Shown piece by piece: positions 42,792-53,390 of a stretch of DNA of 64,000 nt (the first letter of the stretch is position 1; every line of letters starts with the position of its first letter). The DNA is taken from positions 1-64,000 of the forward strand of contig CAAFTZ010000116.1 in the NCBI GenBank assembly GCA_900766055.1, read 5' to 3'. The DNA is from an uncultured Parasutterella sp. (GTDB taxonomy: Bacteria > Pseudomonadota > Gammaproteobacteria > Burkholderiales > Burkholderiaceae_F). The notes below the pieces were generated by a model. It ran no database searches. It was not told the origin of the DNA and worked only from the letters and a program-made list of their open reading frames with translations. The position numbers were made by a program, and so were the translations under genes.

Positions 42792-43721
42792 ATGAAAAAA
42801 TTCTTAGCAGCCCTCCTTATTGGTCTCTCTCTGGTTTCCATCACATTGGATGCCTCGGCTGCCCGACTCGGAGGCGGTGCAAGTTTCGGTCGCTCTATGA
42901 GCGTTCCGAAGGCAGCTCCTTCTTCCCCCTTCAAAGCTCCTTCCGCTGCTGCTACCAAGCGCCCGGCAACTGCCGCAGCCGCCGGTGCAGCCGCGAAGGC
43001 TCCGATGAGTATGGGCAAGCGCCTTTTAATCGGTGCAGCTGCGGCCTTGGGCTTTATGGCCTTGGCGAATATGCTCGGTCTCGGCGAAGGATTTGCCCAG
43101 ATGCTTATGATTCTGACGCTTATCCTGCTGGCCGTAGTGGCATTCCGCTTCTTCGCAGCTCGTAAGAGCGGAGCATCTGCAGCATCTGCCGGCGCTCCTG
43201 CCGCTCAACCGACTCAGGATGCCGACTTTGGACAAAGCCGAAGCGAAGCTGCCGTAAGAGAACAGCCCGCTTTTAATCCTGCTCAGGCTGTTCGCCCCGG
43301 TTCTGCTATGGATCAGTTCTCCGATGAGCCCGCAGCGGCCTCGGAATCTACCTACGGCGCACCGGCTGATTTCAATCAGGAAGAGTTCCTGAACATGTCC
43401 ACAGCTTACTTTAAGATGCTTCAAAAAGCATGGGACAGCGGTGATATGGATGATCTGTCCAACTACACAACAGATGATCTGTTTATTGAACTCACACACA
43501 AGCGTCGCGAAATCAAGGGTGCTAACCTGACGGAAATTGTCAATCTGAATGCTTCCTTAGCCGGATTTGAGACAACCCCGACAGAGTATGTAGCTTCTGT
43601 TCTGTTTACAGGCAGCTTGAAGGAAAACGGCGAACCGACGGAAATCAAAGAAATCTGGAATCTGGTTAAGCCGAAGGAAGGCAAGACCGGCTGGCTGTTG
43701 GCCGGCATTCAGCAAGCCTAA
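42792..43721 (+). CDS. Tim44-like domain membrane protein
   Basis: 309 residues from the ATG at 42792, which gives a signal peptide or anchor (KKFLAALLIGLSLVS, cut after ASA). Then comes an Ala/Pro-rich low-complexity stretch with GGGASFGRS, two hydrophobic helices (about 72-90 and 97-115), and a C-terminal Tim44/MBA1-like domain (about 190-309). Family function in bacteria is unclear; the mitochondrial domain is a membrane-bound import motor adaptor. Confidence 0.82.
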   Translation: MKKFLAALLIGLSLVSITLDASAARLGGGASFGRSMSVPKAAPSSPFKAPSAAATKRPATAAAAGAAAKAPMSMGKRLLIGAAAALGFMALANMLGLGEGFAQMLMILTLILLAVVAFRFFAARKSGASAASAGAPAAQPTQDADFGQSRSEAAVREQPAFNPAQAVRPGSAMDQFSDEPAAASESTYGAPADFNQEEFLNMSTAYFKMLQKAWDSGDMDDLSNYTTDDLFIELTHKRREIKGANLTEIVNLNASLAGFETTPTEYVASVLFTGSLKENGEPTEIKEIWNLVKPKEGKTGWLLAGIQQA

Positions 43722-43742
43722 AGTTGTATTTTTACGAAAAAT

Positions 43743-43767
43743 GGGGCTTAGGCCCCTTTTTTCTTTT
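43743..43767 (+). terminator. Terminator after the Tim44-like gene
   Basis: GGGGC/GCCCC with TTAG loop, followed by TTTTTTC. Confidence 0.9.
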
Positions 43768-43867
43768 AAGGCACCCACTTTTTATCTACAATTAAAAGAC
43801 TTAAGGCCGGAGTGACGTGTATTAGTCAGCCCCGTTTTTTAGTCATTTTTCTGAGGGTCTAGAAGCA

Positions 43868-45331
43868 GTGAAACTGACTCTGTTCGTTGGTTTATATTTG
43901 CTCTGCACGGTCGCTATCGGTCTCTTTGCCGCGACACGGGTTCGTAGTACAACCGACTACGCTTTGGCCGGACGTTCGCTTCCGCTGGTCATGGTGATTA
44001 CGGCAACTTTTGCTACCTGGTTCGGAAGCGAAACCGTACTCGGTCTACCCGGTCAATTTATTAAAAACGGCTTAGAAGGCGTTGTTGAAGAGCCTTTCGG
44101 CTCAAGTATGGCGCTTATCCTCGTCGGTATGTTTTTCGCTAGAAAACTGTATCGAATGAGTTTGCTGACCATCGGTGACTTTTACAGACGCCGCTACGGA
44201 GTTTCGGTTGAGCTCTGCTGTTCTATCTTCGTTGTTCTCTCGTACCTCGGCTGGGTTGCTGCTCAAGTAGCTGCGCTCGGACTCGTCATTCATCTTCTGA
44301 CGGAAGGCTATGTTTCGGTCAGCAATGCAATGATCATCGGCACGATTGTGGTTCTGATTTACACGGTTTTCGGCGGTATGTGGTCGGTGGCGCTGACCGA
44401 CTTCTTTCAGATGATCATTATTGTGATCGGTCTGGTACTGGTGGCCTATTTTGCCGGATCCATGGCCGGAGGCCCCGGCAAGGTGACCGAGTATGCCGTA
44501 CAAAATGACCTTTTCAGAATCCTGCCTGAAAATAATTTTAAATCGTGGATGTTCTGGATTTCCGCAGCTATCACCATGATGATCGGGTCGCTTCCTCAGC
44601 AGGACGTTTTTCAGCGCGTGATGTCGGCGAAAAGTGAGAAGATCGCCTGTTACGGCCCGATCTTGGGCGGCTCTTTCTATCTGCTGTTTGCTTTCGTTCC
44701 GATGTTTATCGTCATCGCAGCAACAGTCGGAGCACCGGAACTTGCTTCCAAGCTGATGGCCGATGCTCCGCAGGAAATTCTGCCGACGTTCATTAAGGAA
44801 TACATGCCCCTGTGGCTCAGAATTATGTTCTTCGGAGCGGTGTTGTCCGCCGTGATGTCGACGGCTTCTGCCACGATGCTGGCGCCGACAACTACCTTCG
44901 TAGAAAACGTCTTGAGAAACCTGATGCCTCTGAGCGACCAAAGAGAGCTGAAAGCGATGCGTATCTCTCTCGTAGTGTTCGCCATTGGCGTTCTAACTTA
45001 CGCGCTTCTCATGGAAGGTACACCGATCTACGAACTTGCGGCAATGGCTTATCAGTTTCCGGTAATCGGCGCATTCTGGCCTTTGACTCTTGGTCTCTAC
45101 TGGAAACGTTCGACTACGTTGGGATGCTGGCTTTCCATTATCGCGGGTTCTGCTGTTTGGGGCGTGCTTTCCTTCACTGCTCTCGGGGAAGAGTTCCCGG
45201 CACTGCTCGGCGGATTCCTGGCGGCCGGTATCGGACAGATTGTCGGCTCTCTCCTGCCGCTTCGCATGAATCGTGAGTGCGTTCGCAATTGGCAGGAAAA
45301 CAAAGATAAATATCTCTATATTGCTCAGTAA
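43868..45331 (+). CDS. Sodium:solute symporter (SSS family)
   Basis: 487 residues, about 12-13 membrane helices, GTG start. Diagnostic segments: TDYALAGRSLPL near the N-terminus, TIVVLIYTVFGGMWSVALTDFFQM, and MTSASATMLAPTT-type helix region (SAVMSTASATMLAP). Members carry choline, proline, pantothenate or organic acids; the substrate cannot be read. It is directly followed by glmU and could share its transcript. Confidence 0.9.
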   Translation: MKLTLFVGLYLLCTVAIGLFAATRVRSTTDYALAGRSLPLVMVITATFATWFGSETVLGLPGQFIKNGLEGVVEEPFGSSMALILVGMFFARKLYRMSLLTIGDFYRRRYGVSVELCCSIFVVLSYLGWVAAQVAALGLVIHLLTEGYVSVSNAMIIGTIVVLIYTVFGGMWSVALTDFFQMIIIVIGLVLVAYFAGSMAGGPGKVTEYAVQNDLFRILPENNFKSWMFWISAAITMMIGSLPQQDVFQRVMSAKSEKIACYGPILGGSFYLLFAFVPMFIVIAATVGAPELASKLMADAPQEILPTFIKEYMPLWLRIMFFGAVLSAVMSTASATMLAPTTTFVENVLRNLMPLSDQRELKAMRISLVVFAIGVLTYALLMEGTPIYELAAMAYQFPVIGAFWPLTLGLYWKRSTTLGCWLSIIAGSAVWGVLSFTALGEEFPALLGGFLAAGIGQIVGSLLPLRMNRECVRNWQENKDKYLYIAQ

Positions 45332-45348
45332 CTTTAGCTCTTCGTTTT

Positions 45349-46704
45349 ATGAATATTGTTATTTTGGCAGCCGGCCTCGGTAAAAGGATGTTTTCGCATT
45401 TGCCTAAAGTTCTTCAGCCGGTCGGCGGTAAACCCATGCTTGAACATGTCGTGGAAGCCGCTAGAAAGCTTCCCGACGCCGGAAAAATTATCGTCGTCGT
45501 AGGACATGGTTCAGAAGAGGTCAAAGCAGCGATGGCCGATCAGCCGGTTAGCTTTGTCCTTCAAAAAGAACAGAAAGGGACGGGGCACGCCGTGCAGCAG
45601 GCGCTTGAAGCGATTAATCCTGAAGAACCGACGCTTATCCTTTACGGAGATGTCCCGCTTATCTCTACCGAAACTCTTTCGACGCTTGAGAAAGCGGCCG
45701 GAGACGGTTTTTCTCTGTTAACTATTGAGCTGGATAATCCGAAGGGCTACGGGCGCATCTTGAGAAAAGAAGGAAAGGTCATCGGTATTGTTGAAGAAAA
45801 GGATGCCTCAAAGGATCAGAGAGCCATTAAGGAAGTGAATACCGGCTTTATGGTCCTTCCTTCTAAAGAAATGAAACGCTGGCTCGGCAGCCTTAAAAAT
45901 GACAATAAACAGCAGGAATACTATCTAACGGATTTGGTTGCCATGGCTGCTGCTGAAGGCCGGGAAATTAAAACCGTTATGGCTCAAGATGCCTGGGAAG
46001 TCGAGGGAGCCAACAGCAAGGTTCAGCTTGAAGGTCTGGAGCGCGCGTATCAGCTTCGTCAGGCGAAAGAACTCCTGGAGAAAGGGGTTCGATTAGCAGA
46101 CAAGAACCGCATCGACATCCGGGGAACACTGACCTGCGGTAAAGACGTTTTTATTGATGTCGGCTGCGTTTTCGAAGGCGATGTGGTTCTTGGAGACAAG
46201 GTTGTTGTCGGTCCGTATTGCGTCATAAAGAACACAAAAATCGGCAGCAGGACGGTCATCGATGCTTATTCACATTTTGATCAGGCTTTAGTCGGTGAAA
46301 TTGTCAAAATCGGTCCCTTCGCGCGCCTTCGTCCCGGAACCGCTTTGTCTGATGAAGTACACATCGGGAACTTTGTCGAAATTAAGAAAAGCGACATCGG
46401 TAAAGGTTCAAAGGTTAACCACCTGACTTATATCGGTGATACAACGATGGGCTCCGCTGTCAATATAGGAGCGGGAACCATTACCTGCAACTACGACGGC
46501 GCCAACAAATTTAGAACCGTCATTGAGGACGACTGTTTTATCGGCAGCGATACCCAGCTGGTAGCACCCGTAAAAGTTGGTAAGGGTGCGACCGTAGGCG
46601 CAGGAACGACAGTGACCAAGGACGTCAATGACAATACACTTGTTATCAGTCGTGTGAGACAAACAGAAATTAAGGGTTGGAAACGCCCGGTAAAGAAGAA
46701 ATAA
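45349..46704 (+). CDS. glmU: Bifunctional N-acetylglucosamine-1-phosphate uridyltransferase / glucosamine-1-phosphate acetyltransferase
   Basis: Makes UDP-GlcNAc for peptidoglycan and LPS. 451 residues: N-terminal pyrophosphorylase with LAAGLGKRM and a C-terminal left-handed beta-helix with [15 protein letters not shown], an active-site region. 14 bases before glmS. Confidence 0.97.
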   Translation: MNIVILAAGLGKRMFSHLPKVLQPVGGKPMLEHVVEAARKLPDAGKIIVVVGHGSEEVKAAMADQPVSFVLQKEQKGTGHAVQQALEAINPEEPTLILYGDVPLISTETLSTLEKAAGDGFSLLTIELDNPKGYGRILRKEGKVIGIVEEKDASKDQRAIKEVNTGFMVLPSKEMKRWLGSLKNDNKQQEYYLTDLVAMAAAEGREIKTVMAQDAWEVEGANSKVQLEGLERAYQLRQAKELLEKGVRLADKNRIDIRGTLTCGKDVFIDVGCVFEGDVVLGDKVVVGPYCVIKNTKIGSRTVIDAYSHFDQALVGEIVKIGPFARLRPGTALSDEVHIGNFVEIKKSDIGKGSKVNHLTYIGDTTMGSAVNIGAGTITCNYDGANKFRTVIEDDCFIGSDTQLVAPVKVGKGATVGAGTTVTKDVNDNTLVISRVRQTEIKGWKRPVKKK

Positions 46705-46717
46705 GGAATATCAAACT

Positions 46718-48544
46718 ATGTGCGGAATTGTTGCCGGCGTAAGTTATAGAAATATCGTTCCCATCCTGACAGAAGGTCTTCGCCGGATGGAGTATCGCGG
46801 GTACGACTCTTGCGGTGTCGCCGTTGTTGATGACGGCGAGCTGAAACGTTCCCGAACGGTTAAGCGCGTTCAGGATCTGATCAGACAAACGGAAGAGGAT
46901 GAGGTTAAGGGGCCTACCGGCATTGCTCACACCAGGTGGGCTACACACGGCGCCCCTGAAATTCGCAACACACATCCGCTTTTTTCAAATAATCAGATTG
47001 CCGTTGTTCACAACGGGATCATTGAAAACTACGCTTCCTTAAAAGAAGAGCTAATCGGCAAGGGCTATGAATTTGTCAGTCAGACAGATACCGAAGTGAT
47101 TGCTCACTTAGTTCACTTTTATTACAAAGGCGACTTACTGGAAGCTGTAGAAAACGTTTTACGACGCATTCGCGGCGCTTTCGCGCTAGCCATTTCCTGT
47201 AAAGATGAACCGGGTCGTATTGTCGCGGCACGGGTCGCAGCGCCTCTTGTGATTGCTTTAGGGGAAAACGAAAACTTTGCTGCATCTGATCCTATGGCTT
47301 TAGCCGGCGTCACGGACCGTTTCATTTATCTGGAAGACGGTGATGTGGCCGACGTTCAGAAGCAGTCGGCCGAGATTTACTCTCTTCAGGGTGATCAGTT
47401 TGTCAGAGTTGACCGTCCCGTTTCAGTTGTTCAAGGTTTCAGCCAGAATATTGCGCTCGGACCCTACACGCATTACATGCAGAAGGAAATCTTTGAGCAA
47501 CCTCAGGCGATTTCCGATACCTTGGAAGGTGTTGTCGGTATTTCCAGCTCTATCTTCGGGCACGAAACTCCTGCTATGTTTAAGCGCCTCAAACGCGTTT
47601 TGATTCTTGCCTGCGGCACGAGTTATTACGCGGGAATGGTCGCCAAGTATTGGCTGGAGTCTCTCGCAAAAGTCCCATGCGATGTAGAGATTGCGAGCGA
47701 ATACCGTTATCGAGAATCCGTTCCCGATAAAGATACGCTTGTCCTTACGATCTCTCAGTCCGGAGAAACTGCTGATACGCTCGCAGCACTGGAACATGCC
47801 AAGAGTCTAGGCATGGACATGACGATGACGATTTGCAATGTCGCAACGAGCGCAATGGTGAAAAGGACTCGCGCCCATTACATTACCCGCGCGGGCGTAG
47901 AGATCGGTGTCGCGTCTACAAAAGCCTTTACAACACAGCTGGCCTCCCTCTTCCTGATGACCTCTGCCATTGCTAAAGAAAAAGGTCTGCTGTCCGAGGA
48001 GGAAGAAAAGGCTCGTCTGCAAGGTATGCGCCATCTGCCTGAGGCGATGCGTGCAATCCTCGAAAAAGAAAATGAGATTAAAGAGTGGGCTTCTGTATTT
48101 GCGCAGAAGAACAACGCTTTATTCCTCGGACGCGGAATGCATTACCCGATCGCCTTGGAAGGCGCTCTAAAGCTAAAAGAAATCAGCTACTTACATGCCG
48201 AGGGCTATCCGGCCGGCGAACTCAAACACGGACCGCTTGCACTGGTCGATGCCGAAATGCCTGTAGTTACCGTTGCTCCTAATGATGAGCTGTTGGAAAA
48301 ACTCAAAGGCAACATGGAAGAAGTTCGTGCGCGTAAGGGCGAGTTGTTCGTGTTCTCGGACCAAGGATGCAATATTCAGCCGTCTGAAGGCATGCATGTT
48401 ATTCAGCTTCCGGAAAATTACGGCGTTCTTTCTCCGATCCTTCATGTTATTCCTCTTCAGTTGCTGGCCTATCACACGGCCATTGCAAAAGGAACAGATG
48501 TGGACAAACCGAGAAACCTCGCTAAGAGCGTGACGACCGAATAG
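46718..48544 (+). CDS. glmS: Glutamine--fructose-6-phosphate aminotransferase
   Basis: Provides glucosamine-6-phosphate. 608 residues: N-terminal Cys2 glutaminase ([12 protein letters not shown]), two SIS domains (ACGTSYYAG and [11 protein letters not shown]), and the C-terminal [12 protein letters not shown] proteobacterial-type glmU-glmS pair. Confidence 0.98.
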   Translation: MCGIVAGVSYRNIVPILTEGLRRMEYRGYDSCGVAVVDDGELKRSRTVKRVQDLIRQTEEDEVKGPTGIAHTRWATHGAPEIRNTHPLFSNNQIAVVHNGIIENYASLKEELIGKGYEFVSQTDTEVIAHLVHFYYKGDLLEAVENVLRRIRGAFALAISCKDEPGRIVAARVAAPLVIALGENENFAASDPMALAGVTDRFIYLEDGDVADVQKQSAEIYSLQGDQFVRVDRPVSVVQGFSQNIALGPYTHYMQKEIFEQPQAISDTLEGVVGISSSIFGHETPAMFKRLKRVLILACGTSYYAGMVAKYWLESLAKVPCDVEIASEYRYRESVPDKDTLVLTISQSGETADTLAALEHAKSLGMDMTMTICNVATSAMVKRTRAHYITRAGVEIGVASTKAFTTQLASLFLMTSAIAKEKGLLSEEEEKARLQGMRHLPEAMRAILEKENEIKEWASVFAQKNNALFLGRGMHYPIALEGALKLKEISYLHAEGYPAGELKHGPLALVDAEMPVVTVAPNDELLEKLKGNMEEVRARKGELFVFSDQGCNIQPSEGMHVIQLPENYGVLSPILHVIPLQLLAYHTAIAKGTDVDKPRNLAKSVTTE

Positions 48545-48569
48545 TCGTCTCGTTTTGAACCCAAATGCA

Positions 48570-48596
48570 AAAGCCGGCGGTGAGCCGGCTTTTTGC
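48570..48596 (+). terminator. Terminator after glmS
   Basis: AAAGCCGGC (48570-48578) and GCCGGCTTT (48584-48592), followed by TT and a G. Confidence 0.85.
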
Positions 48597-48609
48597 TGGA
48601 TATTCAGAT

Positions 48610-49257
48610 TTAGGAACCTGCAATGAAGGTTCTGATACCGGAGCCGATGAACTGTACACCGATGCAGATGAGCAGGAAGCCCATCAATTTGGTCAGCACG
48701 GCGGTACCCGAAGGTCCTAAACGGCCGGAAATGTAATCTGCTGAACGTAAAACGATCCAGGTCACGGCGCAGGTTAAAACAATGGCGACGCCGGTCATGA
48801 AAAACGCGCCGGCCATGTCCATAACGTTGGGAAGTTCAGCGATTTCGGAAGCAATACCGATAACGACAGCGATCGTACCGGGGCCGCTGATACCCGGCAT
48901 CGCAATGGGGAAGAAGGAATAATCGTCCTTGTCGCGGCGCACAACCGGCGCACCGCCCTGATCACGGGAGCCGAAAAGCATCTGGTAGCCGATGATCCCG
49001 ACAACAAAACCGCCGGAAATACGAAGCGCTCCATAAGAGATGCCGAAGAAGACGAGCAGCAGGTTACCCGCCGCCAGGCTCACCAGCATGATGGCTGCGG
49101 CGTAATAACAAGACCAGTTGGCCTGCTTTTTACGCACGTCTAAAGACATACCTTGCGTCAGACTGATGAAAAGCGGAATCTTGGAGAGCGGATTTGTAAT
49201 AACGATAAGACTGACAAATCCGCCGAAGAGGTATTGCAAGTAAAAAGAATCGAGCAT
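48610..49257 (-). CDS. MarC family membrane protein
   Basis: 215 residues, six hydrophobic helices: the NPLSKIPLFISLT motif in the first helix pair and AMPGISGPGTIAVVIG in the fourth are family hallmarks. The family was once thought to give antibiotic resistance; its function is unknown. Monocistronic, leftward. Confidence 0.93.
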   Translation of the reverse strand: MLDSFYLQYLFGGFVSLIVITNPLSKIPLFISLTQGMSLDVRKKQANWSCYYAAAIMLVSLAAGNLLLVFFGISYGALRISGGFVVGIIGYQMLFGSRDQGGAPVVRRDKDDYSFFPIAMPGISGPGTIAVVIGIASEIAELPNVMDMAGAFFMTGVAIVLTCAVTWIVLRSADYISGRLGPSGTAVLTKLMGFLLICIGVQFIGSGIRTFIAGS

Positions 49258-49411
49258 GACCCGAAAATTGATGTAACTAAAAAATTAAGCTGGATGATAA
49301 GACGACTCACAGAAGAAAAAACGGTTTTCTAGGGATAACGCCTAAGGAATTGAAATCGATCTTCGAGAGGTCTTGTGTTTGCAGACAACTGCGCCTTGCA
49401 GTCTCAGCAGC

Positions 49412-50056
49412 TTAAGCCTGTCCGATCCTAGCTTTGAGATATTTAATAAAAATGTCGGCGCAGAGACGGACTTCGTCTTGGACGATTTTATCGTTCAAAG
49501 AGACTGAGACGCCGCAGAGACGTTTCATATAGAGGTCAGACTTGAGCATTTCAATGTAATGCTGAGCCAGCGGTTTGAGCTCCTCTAAACTCAGCGGAAG
49601 CTTGTTTTCCAGCACTTTAGCAAAGCACAGGTAACTTAACTCCGCGCCCTCGCGGTAGTACCAATTCCCGATATCGGGGTCTTTGGCGGCCTGTGAGAAA
49701 ATCAGTCGGGAAGTATTGACGGCTCGGTCGTCCAAGATCGAAGTCAGAAAGACCTTGCCAAAAACAATGAGTTCGTCTTCCCACGGACGTGACTCATCGT
49801 AATGTTCTGCGTATGCGAAATAAACTTCCTCCACCAAACTTTTCAGGCAGGCCAGAAAAAGGCCCTTCTTAGATCCGTATAACGAATAGATGGTTGATCG
49901 TGAGCCGCCCGCGTCCAAGATGATCTTTTCTAAAGAAGCTCCTTCATAGCCATGTTCCAAAAATACTTTGATCGCCGTATTCAGCAGCTTTTTCTGGCGA
50001 TTTTCACCTCGTTTTGTTTTAGGAGTGTTACTTTTCGGAACGATTTCGGTCTTCAT
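49412..50056 (-). CDS. TetR family transcriptional regulator
   Basis: 214 residues. N-terminal helix-turn-helix with EHGYEGASLEKIILDAGGSRSTIYSLYGSKKGLF (about residues 34-66). A ligand-binding C-terminal domain with dispersed Cys and Tyr follows. Divergent from the Bug-menB-menE operon with a palindrome in the 70-base gap, so it is the likely repressor of that operon. The effector may be a quinone precursor or a carboxylate; this is inference. Confidence 0.92.
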   Translation of the reverse strand: MKTEIVPKSNTPKTKRGENRQKKLLNTAIKVFLEHGYEGASLEKIILDAGGSRSTIYSLYGSKKGLFLACLKSLVEEVYFAYAEHYDESRPWEDELIVFGKVFLTSILDDRAVNTSRLIFSQAAKDPDIGNWYYREGAELSYLCFAKVLENKLPLSLEELKPLAQHYIEMLKSDLYMKRLCGVSVSLNDKIVQDEVRLCADIFIKYLKARIGQA

Positions 50057-50084
50057 TTTGAGAACTCTTTGCTTTGCATCTCTG

Positions 50085-50109
50085 AATGTACTGTACCATA
50101 CGGTACATT
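50085..50109. promoter_or_regulatory. TetR-type operator palindrome
   Basis: TGTACC (50092-50097) and GGTACA (50102-50107) with ATAC between form a perfect short palindrome, within a longer AATGTA...TACATT symmetry. It lies 19 bases before the Bug gene start and 35 bases from the tetR start, overlapping the expected divergent promoters. Confidence 0.6.
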
Positions 50110-50126
50110 ATTTTAAGGGTAACAAT

Positions 50127-51098
50127 ATGAAAAGACGTGATTTCGGGCTGAGCCTTATCTCTTTACTTTTAATGACTCAGGCACCGGCCTTTGCTCAAGA
50201 GAAAAAAGAAGTTTGTTTGGTGGTTCCCTTTCCTCCGGGCGGGGGCGGAGACAATCTGGCTCGATCCGAAGTTGAATACTTATCCAAGAATTTAGGAAGC
50301 ACGGTATGGATAGCCAATCGTCCCGGAGCCGGCGGAAATATCGGAACAAGCTCCGTCGTCCAGGCAGCTCCTGACGGAAAGACGTTCGGTTACGTCACCA
50401 ACGGTATCTTTTGCGTCAATCCGCTCCTTTATAAGACGACAAACTTCGATCCGATGAAAGATCTGATCCCCGTCGGCCAGCTTTCTAAGATCGGTTTGAT
50501 CATGGTACTAAATCCGAAGGCGATTCCCGGCGTGACGGATTTACCTTCCTTGATCAAGTACGCTAAGGAACACCCCGGAGAGGTCAATTTTGCTTCCTCG
50601 GGCGTAGGAACAACCAGTCATCTTGCAGGACAGTATTTTGCCCAGGTAACCGGTACAAAACTTACCCACATTCCGCACGCGGGCGGTGCCGCAGCTCTGA
50701 TAGAAGTATTAGCCGGCCGAATTCCTTTTATGATCGACGTGAGCAGCAACATCCTTCCTCATATCCGCAAAGGAGCCTTAAAAGCCCTTGCCGTTACGAC
50801 GCCGGAGCGCCTGTCGGCCGCACCGGAAGTTCCGACGATGAAAGAGGCAGGTGTCGAGGGATATGAACTTTACGCTTGGGACGGATTCGTGCTGCCGAAA
50901 GGAACGCCCGCTCCCGTTGTGAAGAAATTCTCCGACGCCATTAAAGCCTTAAAGAATTCGGAGGATGCCAAGCAAAAAATCTTAAAACTCGGTGCTGAGC
51001 CGGTATTTTCGAGTGCGGATGAGTTTGCCGCATTTATCGCCGCAGAAAAACCGAAATGGAACGCGCTGGTTTCTGAAATCAAAGCAGATAGCCACTAA
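50127..51098 (+). CDS. Bug-family tripartite tricarboxylate-type substrate-binding protein
   Basis: 323 residues from the ATG at 50127 (frame is open from 49968 but a typical signal peptide starts here). Signal peptide ends near PAFAQ. The family core follows: [15 protein letters not shown] near residues 34-48 and [11 protein letters not shown], with the C-terminal domain after. Bug proteins bind carboxylates in the periplasm for TctAB-type transporters. No TctA or TctB is encoded beside it, as is common for the many orphan Bug proteins of Burkholderiales. Begins the Bug-menB-menE run. Confidence 0.9.
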   Translation: MKRRDFGLSLISLLLMTQAPAFAQEKKEVCLVVPFPPGGGGDNLARSEVEYLSKNLGSTVWIANRPGAGGNIGTSSVVQAAPDGKTFGYVTNGIFCVNPLLYKTTNFDPMKDLIPVGQLSKIGLIMVLNPKAIPGVTDLPSLIKYAKEHPGEVNFASSGVGTTSHLAGQYFAQVTGTKLTHIPHAGGAAALIEVLAGRIPFMIDVSSNILPHIRKGALKALAVTTPERLSAAPEVPTMKEAGVEGYELYAWDGFVLPKGTPAPVVKKFSDAIKALKNSEDAKQKILKLGAEPVFSSADEFAAFIAAEKPKWNALVSEIKADSH

Positions 51099-51133
51099 AA
51101 TTTGCCCATTATTTACGTATTGAGGAATTAAAA

Positions 51134-51988
51134 ATGCAGCCGATGTTGGATACGTCACATCTTCCCCGAGTTCCGGAATGGAAAAAAGCCGGAGATTTCG
51201 AAGATATTCTTTACGAGAAATCGGAAGAAGGGATTGCCAAAATTACGATTAATCGTCCGCAGGTGCGCAATGCATTCCGTCCGCTGACCGTGAGAGAAAT
51301 GGAAACGGCTTTGGCAGACGCTCGCGACGATGAAAACATCGGTGTCATTATTCTCACCGGTCAAGGGAAAGATGCCTTTTGCTCCGGCGGAGATCAGAAG
51401 GTCCGAGGCAACGGAGGCTATGTCGGCGGCGACGGCGTTCCGCGTCTGAACGTTTTGGATTTCCAGCGTCAAATCAGAACCTGCCCTAAACCCGTCATCG
51501 CAATGGTAGCCGGATGGTGCGTCGGCGGAGGACACGTTCTTCACATGATGTGTGATCTTACGATTGCGGCTGACAATGCACGCTTCGGCCAAACCGGTCC
51601 CCGCGTCGGTTCTTTTGACGGCGGCTGGGGTGCTTCCTACATGGCTCGTATTGTCGGTCAGAAGAAAGCCCGTGAGATTTGGTTCCTCTGCCGTTTCTAC
51701 GATGCTACGGAAGCGTTAGAAATGGGCTTAGTAAACACGGTCGTCCCTTATGAAGAACTGGAAGCGGAAACCGTGCAGTGGTGCCGTGAGATCCTTGCCA
51801 ATTCTCCGATCGCTATTCGCTGTCTGAAAGCAGCCTTGAATGCGGACTGCGACGGCCAGGCCGGTTTGCAGGAACTGGCAGGCAATGCCACGCTCTTGTA
51901 CTACATGACCGAAGAAGGCAAAGAAGGCAAAGAGGCATTCCTCGAGAAGCGTCGTCCTAACTTTAAGAAGTTCCCTCGTCTCCCCTAA
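51134..51988 (+). CDS. menB: 1,4-dihydroxy-2-naphthoyl-CoA synthase
   Basis: 284-residue crotonase-fold enzyme that closes the second ring of menaquinone precursor. Hallmarks: [41 protein letters not shown] and [19 protein letters not shown], which set MenB apart from other crotonases. 14 bases before menE and 35 after the Bug gene. Confidence 0.96.
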   Translation: MQPMLDTSHLPRVPEWKKAGDFEDILYEKSEEGIAKITINRPQVRNAFRPLTVREMETALADARDDENIGVIILTGQGKDAFCSGGDQKVRGNGGYVGGDGVPRLNVLDFQRQIRTCPKPVIAMVAGWCVGGGHVLHMMCDLTIAADNARFGQTGPRVGSFDGGWGASYMARIVGQKKAREIWFLCRFYDATEALEMGLVNTVVPYEELEAETVQWCREILANSPIAIRCLKAALNADCDGQAGLQELAGNATLLYYMTEEGKEGKEAFLEKRRPNFKKFPRLP

Positions 51989-52001
51989 GCCGAGAGGGAA
52001 T

Positions 52002-53333
52002 ATGTCGATCGATTTAGATCACAAGCTTTCGGTACTGGCCGCAGCAGAGGAAGTCCCTGATGCTGTGGCTGTCCGCAGCAACGGTGATTGTCTGACATAC
52101 GGAGTGCTCGCCGAAAAGGTACGAGACATCCTGCCTCGGCTCGGTGATGCTCGGCCCTATCCGCTGATTGCGCGCCCTGATCTTGATACGCTGATAAAGG
52201 TGTTTGCGCTCTTAGAGCGCAAGCAGCCGATACTGCTTCTTCATCCCGGTCTTACCGAGCACGAACGCAATACGCTTCTGGCAAGCATTGAAGGGCTGGA
52301 TCATCATTTGCCGGAAAATACGGCTGTTATCTTGTTCACTTCCGGGACCGCCGGGCTGCCCAAACCGGCGATTCTTACTCGAGAAGCATTGGCTGCCAGC
52401 GCAGAGGCCTCTCGAGATAATATTCCTCTCAGTCCCGGGGATGTTTGGCAGCTGTCGATTTCGCCCGCACGTATCGGAGGTTTCTCCATTCTGACGAGGT
52501 CTTTGATTGCAAGATCGGCAATCGCGCTCGGACCGAAGTTCTCTCCGAAAGAGTACCTCCGTCGTCTGGAGGTTGATCGCGTCACCTACTCTTCTATCGT
52601 CCCGACGATGCTGCGCATGATTTTTGATGAAGCACCCGAATGGCGTCCGTCAAAAAACCTGAAAGCGCTTTTGGTCGGCGGTGCTCCGACATCGGAAAAA
52701 CTGAAAGCAGAAGCTGAGGATAAAGGCATTCCGGTTATTTTGACCTACGGGATGACCGAGACAGCGAGCAATGTCGTGACCACACCGTTTGCCGAACGAT
52801 ATCGGCGCACCTGCGGAAGCGGGAAAATCAATAAAGGTGTTCAGATAAAGTCAGAAGACGGACATCTCTTTATCAAAGGGCCGATGCTGATGCACGGTTA
52901 CTGGGGAAGAAAGCCTCTGGTGCCCGGCGCCTGGTTTGACAGCGGAGATATCGGAGAAGTTGATTCGGACGGCTCAGTACGCGTCTTTGCCCGCCGTAAG
53001 GACGTTATCCTGAGCGGCGGAGAGAATGTCTATCCCGCGGAAGTTGAAGAGGCTCTGGAAACGATTCCCGAGGTTAAAGAGGCTTTGGTTTTAGGTCTTC
53101 CTGACGAGACTTGGGGAGCCATTGTGACGGCACTGCTGGTTCCGAGAGATGAGCAGAAACTGCCTTCGGATGCGGAACTGACTGTAAGACTTAAGCCAAT
53201 CCTGGCTTCTTATAAATCCCCTCGGCGCATTGCCTGGGTAAAGGAGCTCCCAAAAACAAAAGCCGGCAAACCGGACCGGAATGCCGACAATCTGAAGGAG
53301 ATAAACTTCCGGACCCTCCACTACAAATCCTAA
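52002..53333 (+). CDS. menE: o-succinylbenzoate--CoA ligase
   Basis: 443-residue AMP-binding enzyme. P-loop ILFTSGTAGLPKPAIL, TYGMTETAS, the DSGDIGEVDSDGSVRVFARRKDVILSGGENVYP segment and a C-terminal KTKAGKPDR lysine motif. Acts just before MenB. No menF, menD, menH or menC is in the window. Confidence 0.92.
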   Translation: MSIDLDHKLSVLAAAEEVPDAVAVRSNGDCLTYGVLAEKVRDILPRLGDARPYPLIARPDLDTLIKVFALLERKQPILLLHPGLTEHERNTLLASIEGLDHHLPENTAVILFTSGTAGLPKPAILTREALAASAEASRDNIPLSPGDVWQLSISPARIGGFSILTRSLIARSAIALGPKFSPKEYLRRLEVDRVTYSSIVPTMLRMIFDEAPEWRPSKNLKALLVGGAPTSEKLKAEAEDKGIPVILTYGMTETASNVVTTPFAERYRRTCGSGKINKGVQIKSEDGHLFIKGPMLMHGYWGRKPLVPGAWFDSGDIGEVDSDGSVRVFARRKDVILSGGENVYPAEVEEALETIPEVKEALVLGLPDETWGAIVTALLVPRDEQKLPSDAELTVRLKPILASYKSPRRIAWVKELPKTKAGKPDRNADNLKEINFRTLHYKS

Positions 53334-53339
53334 TAATAC

Positions 53340-53364
53340 AAACGGCTCTGAAAACGAGCCGTTT
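53340..53364. terminator. Hairpin between convergent menE and degP
   Basis: AAACGGCTC (53340-53348) and GAGCCGTTT (53356-53364) with a 7-base loop. Neither strand has a T-run after it, so terminator activity is possible but weak. Confidence 0.5.
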
Positions 53365-53390
53365 GTCATAGAGTAAGCATTTTTTACCGC

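Noticed and set aside
44102..44941. A 279-residue open frame antisense to the symporter gene
   Set aside because: His/Arg/Asp-rich shadow of a membrane protein gene.
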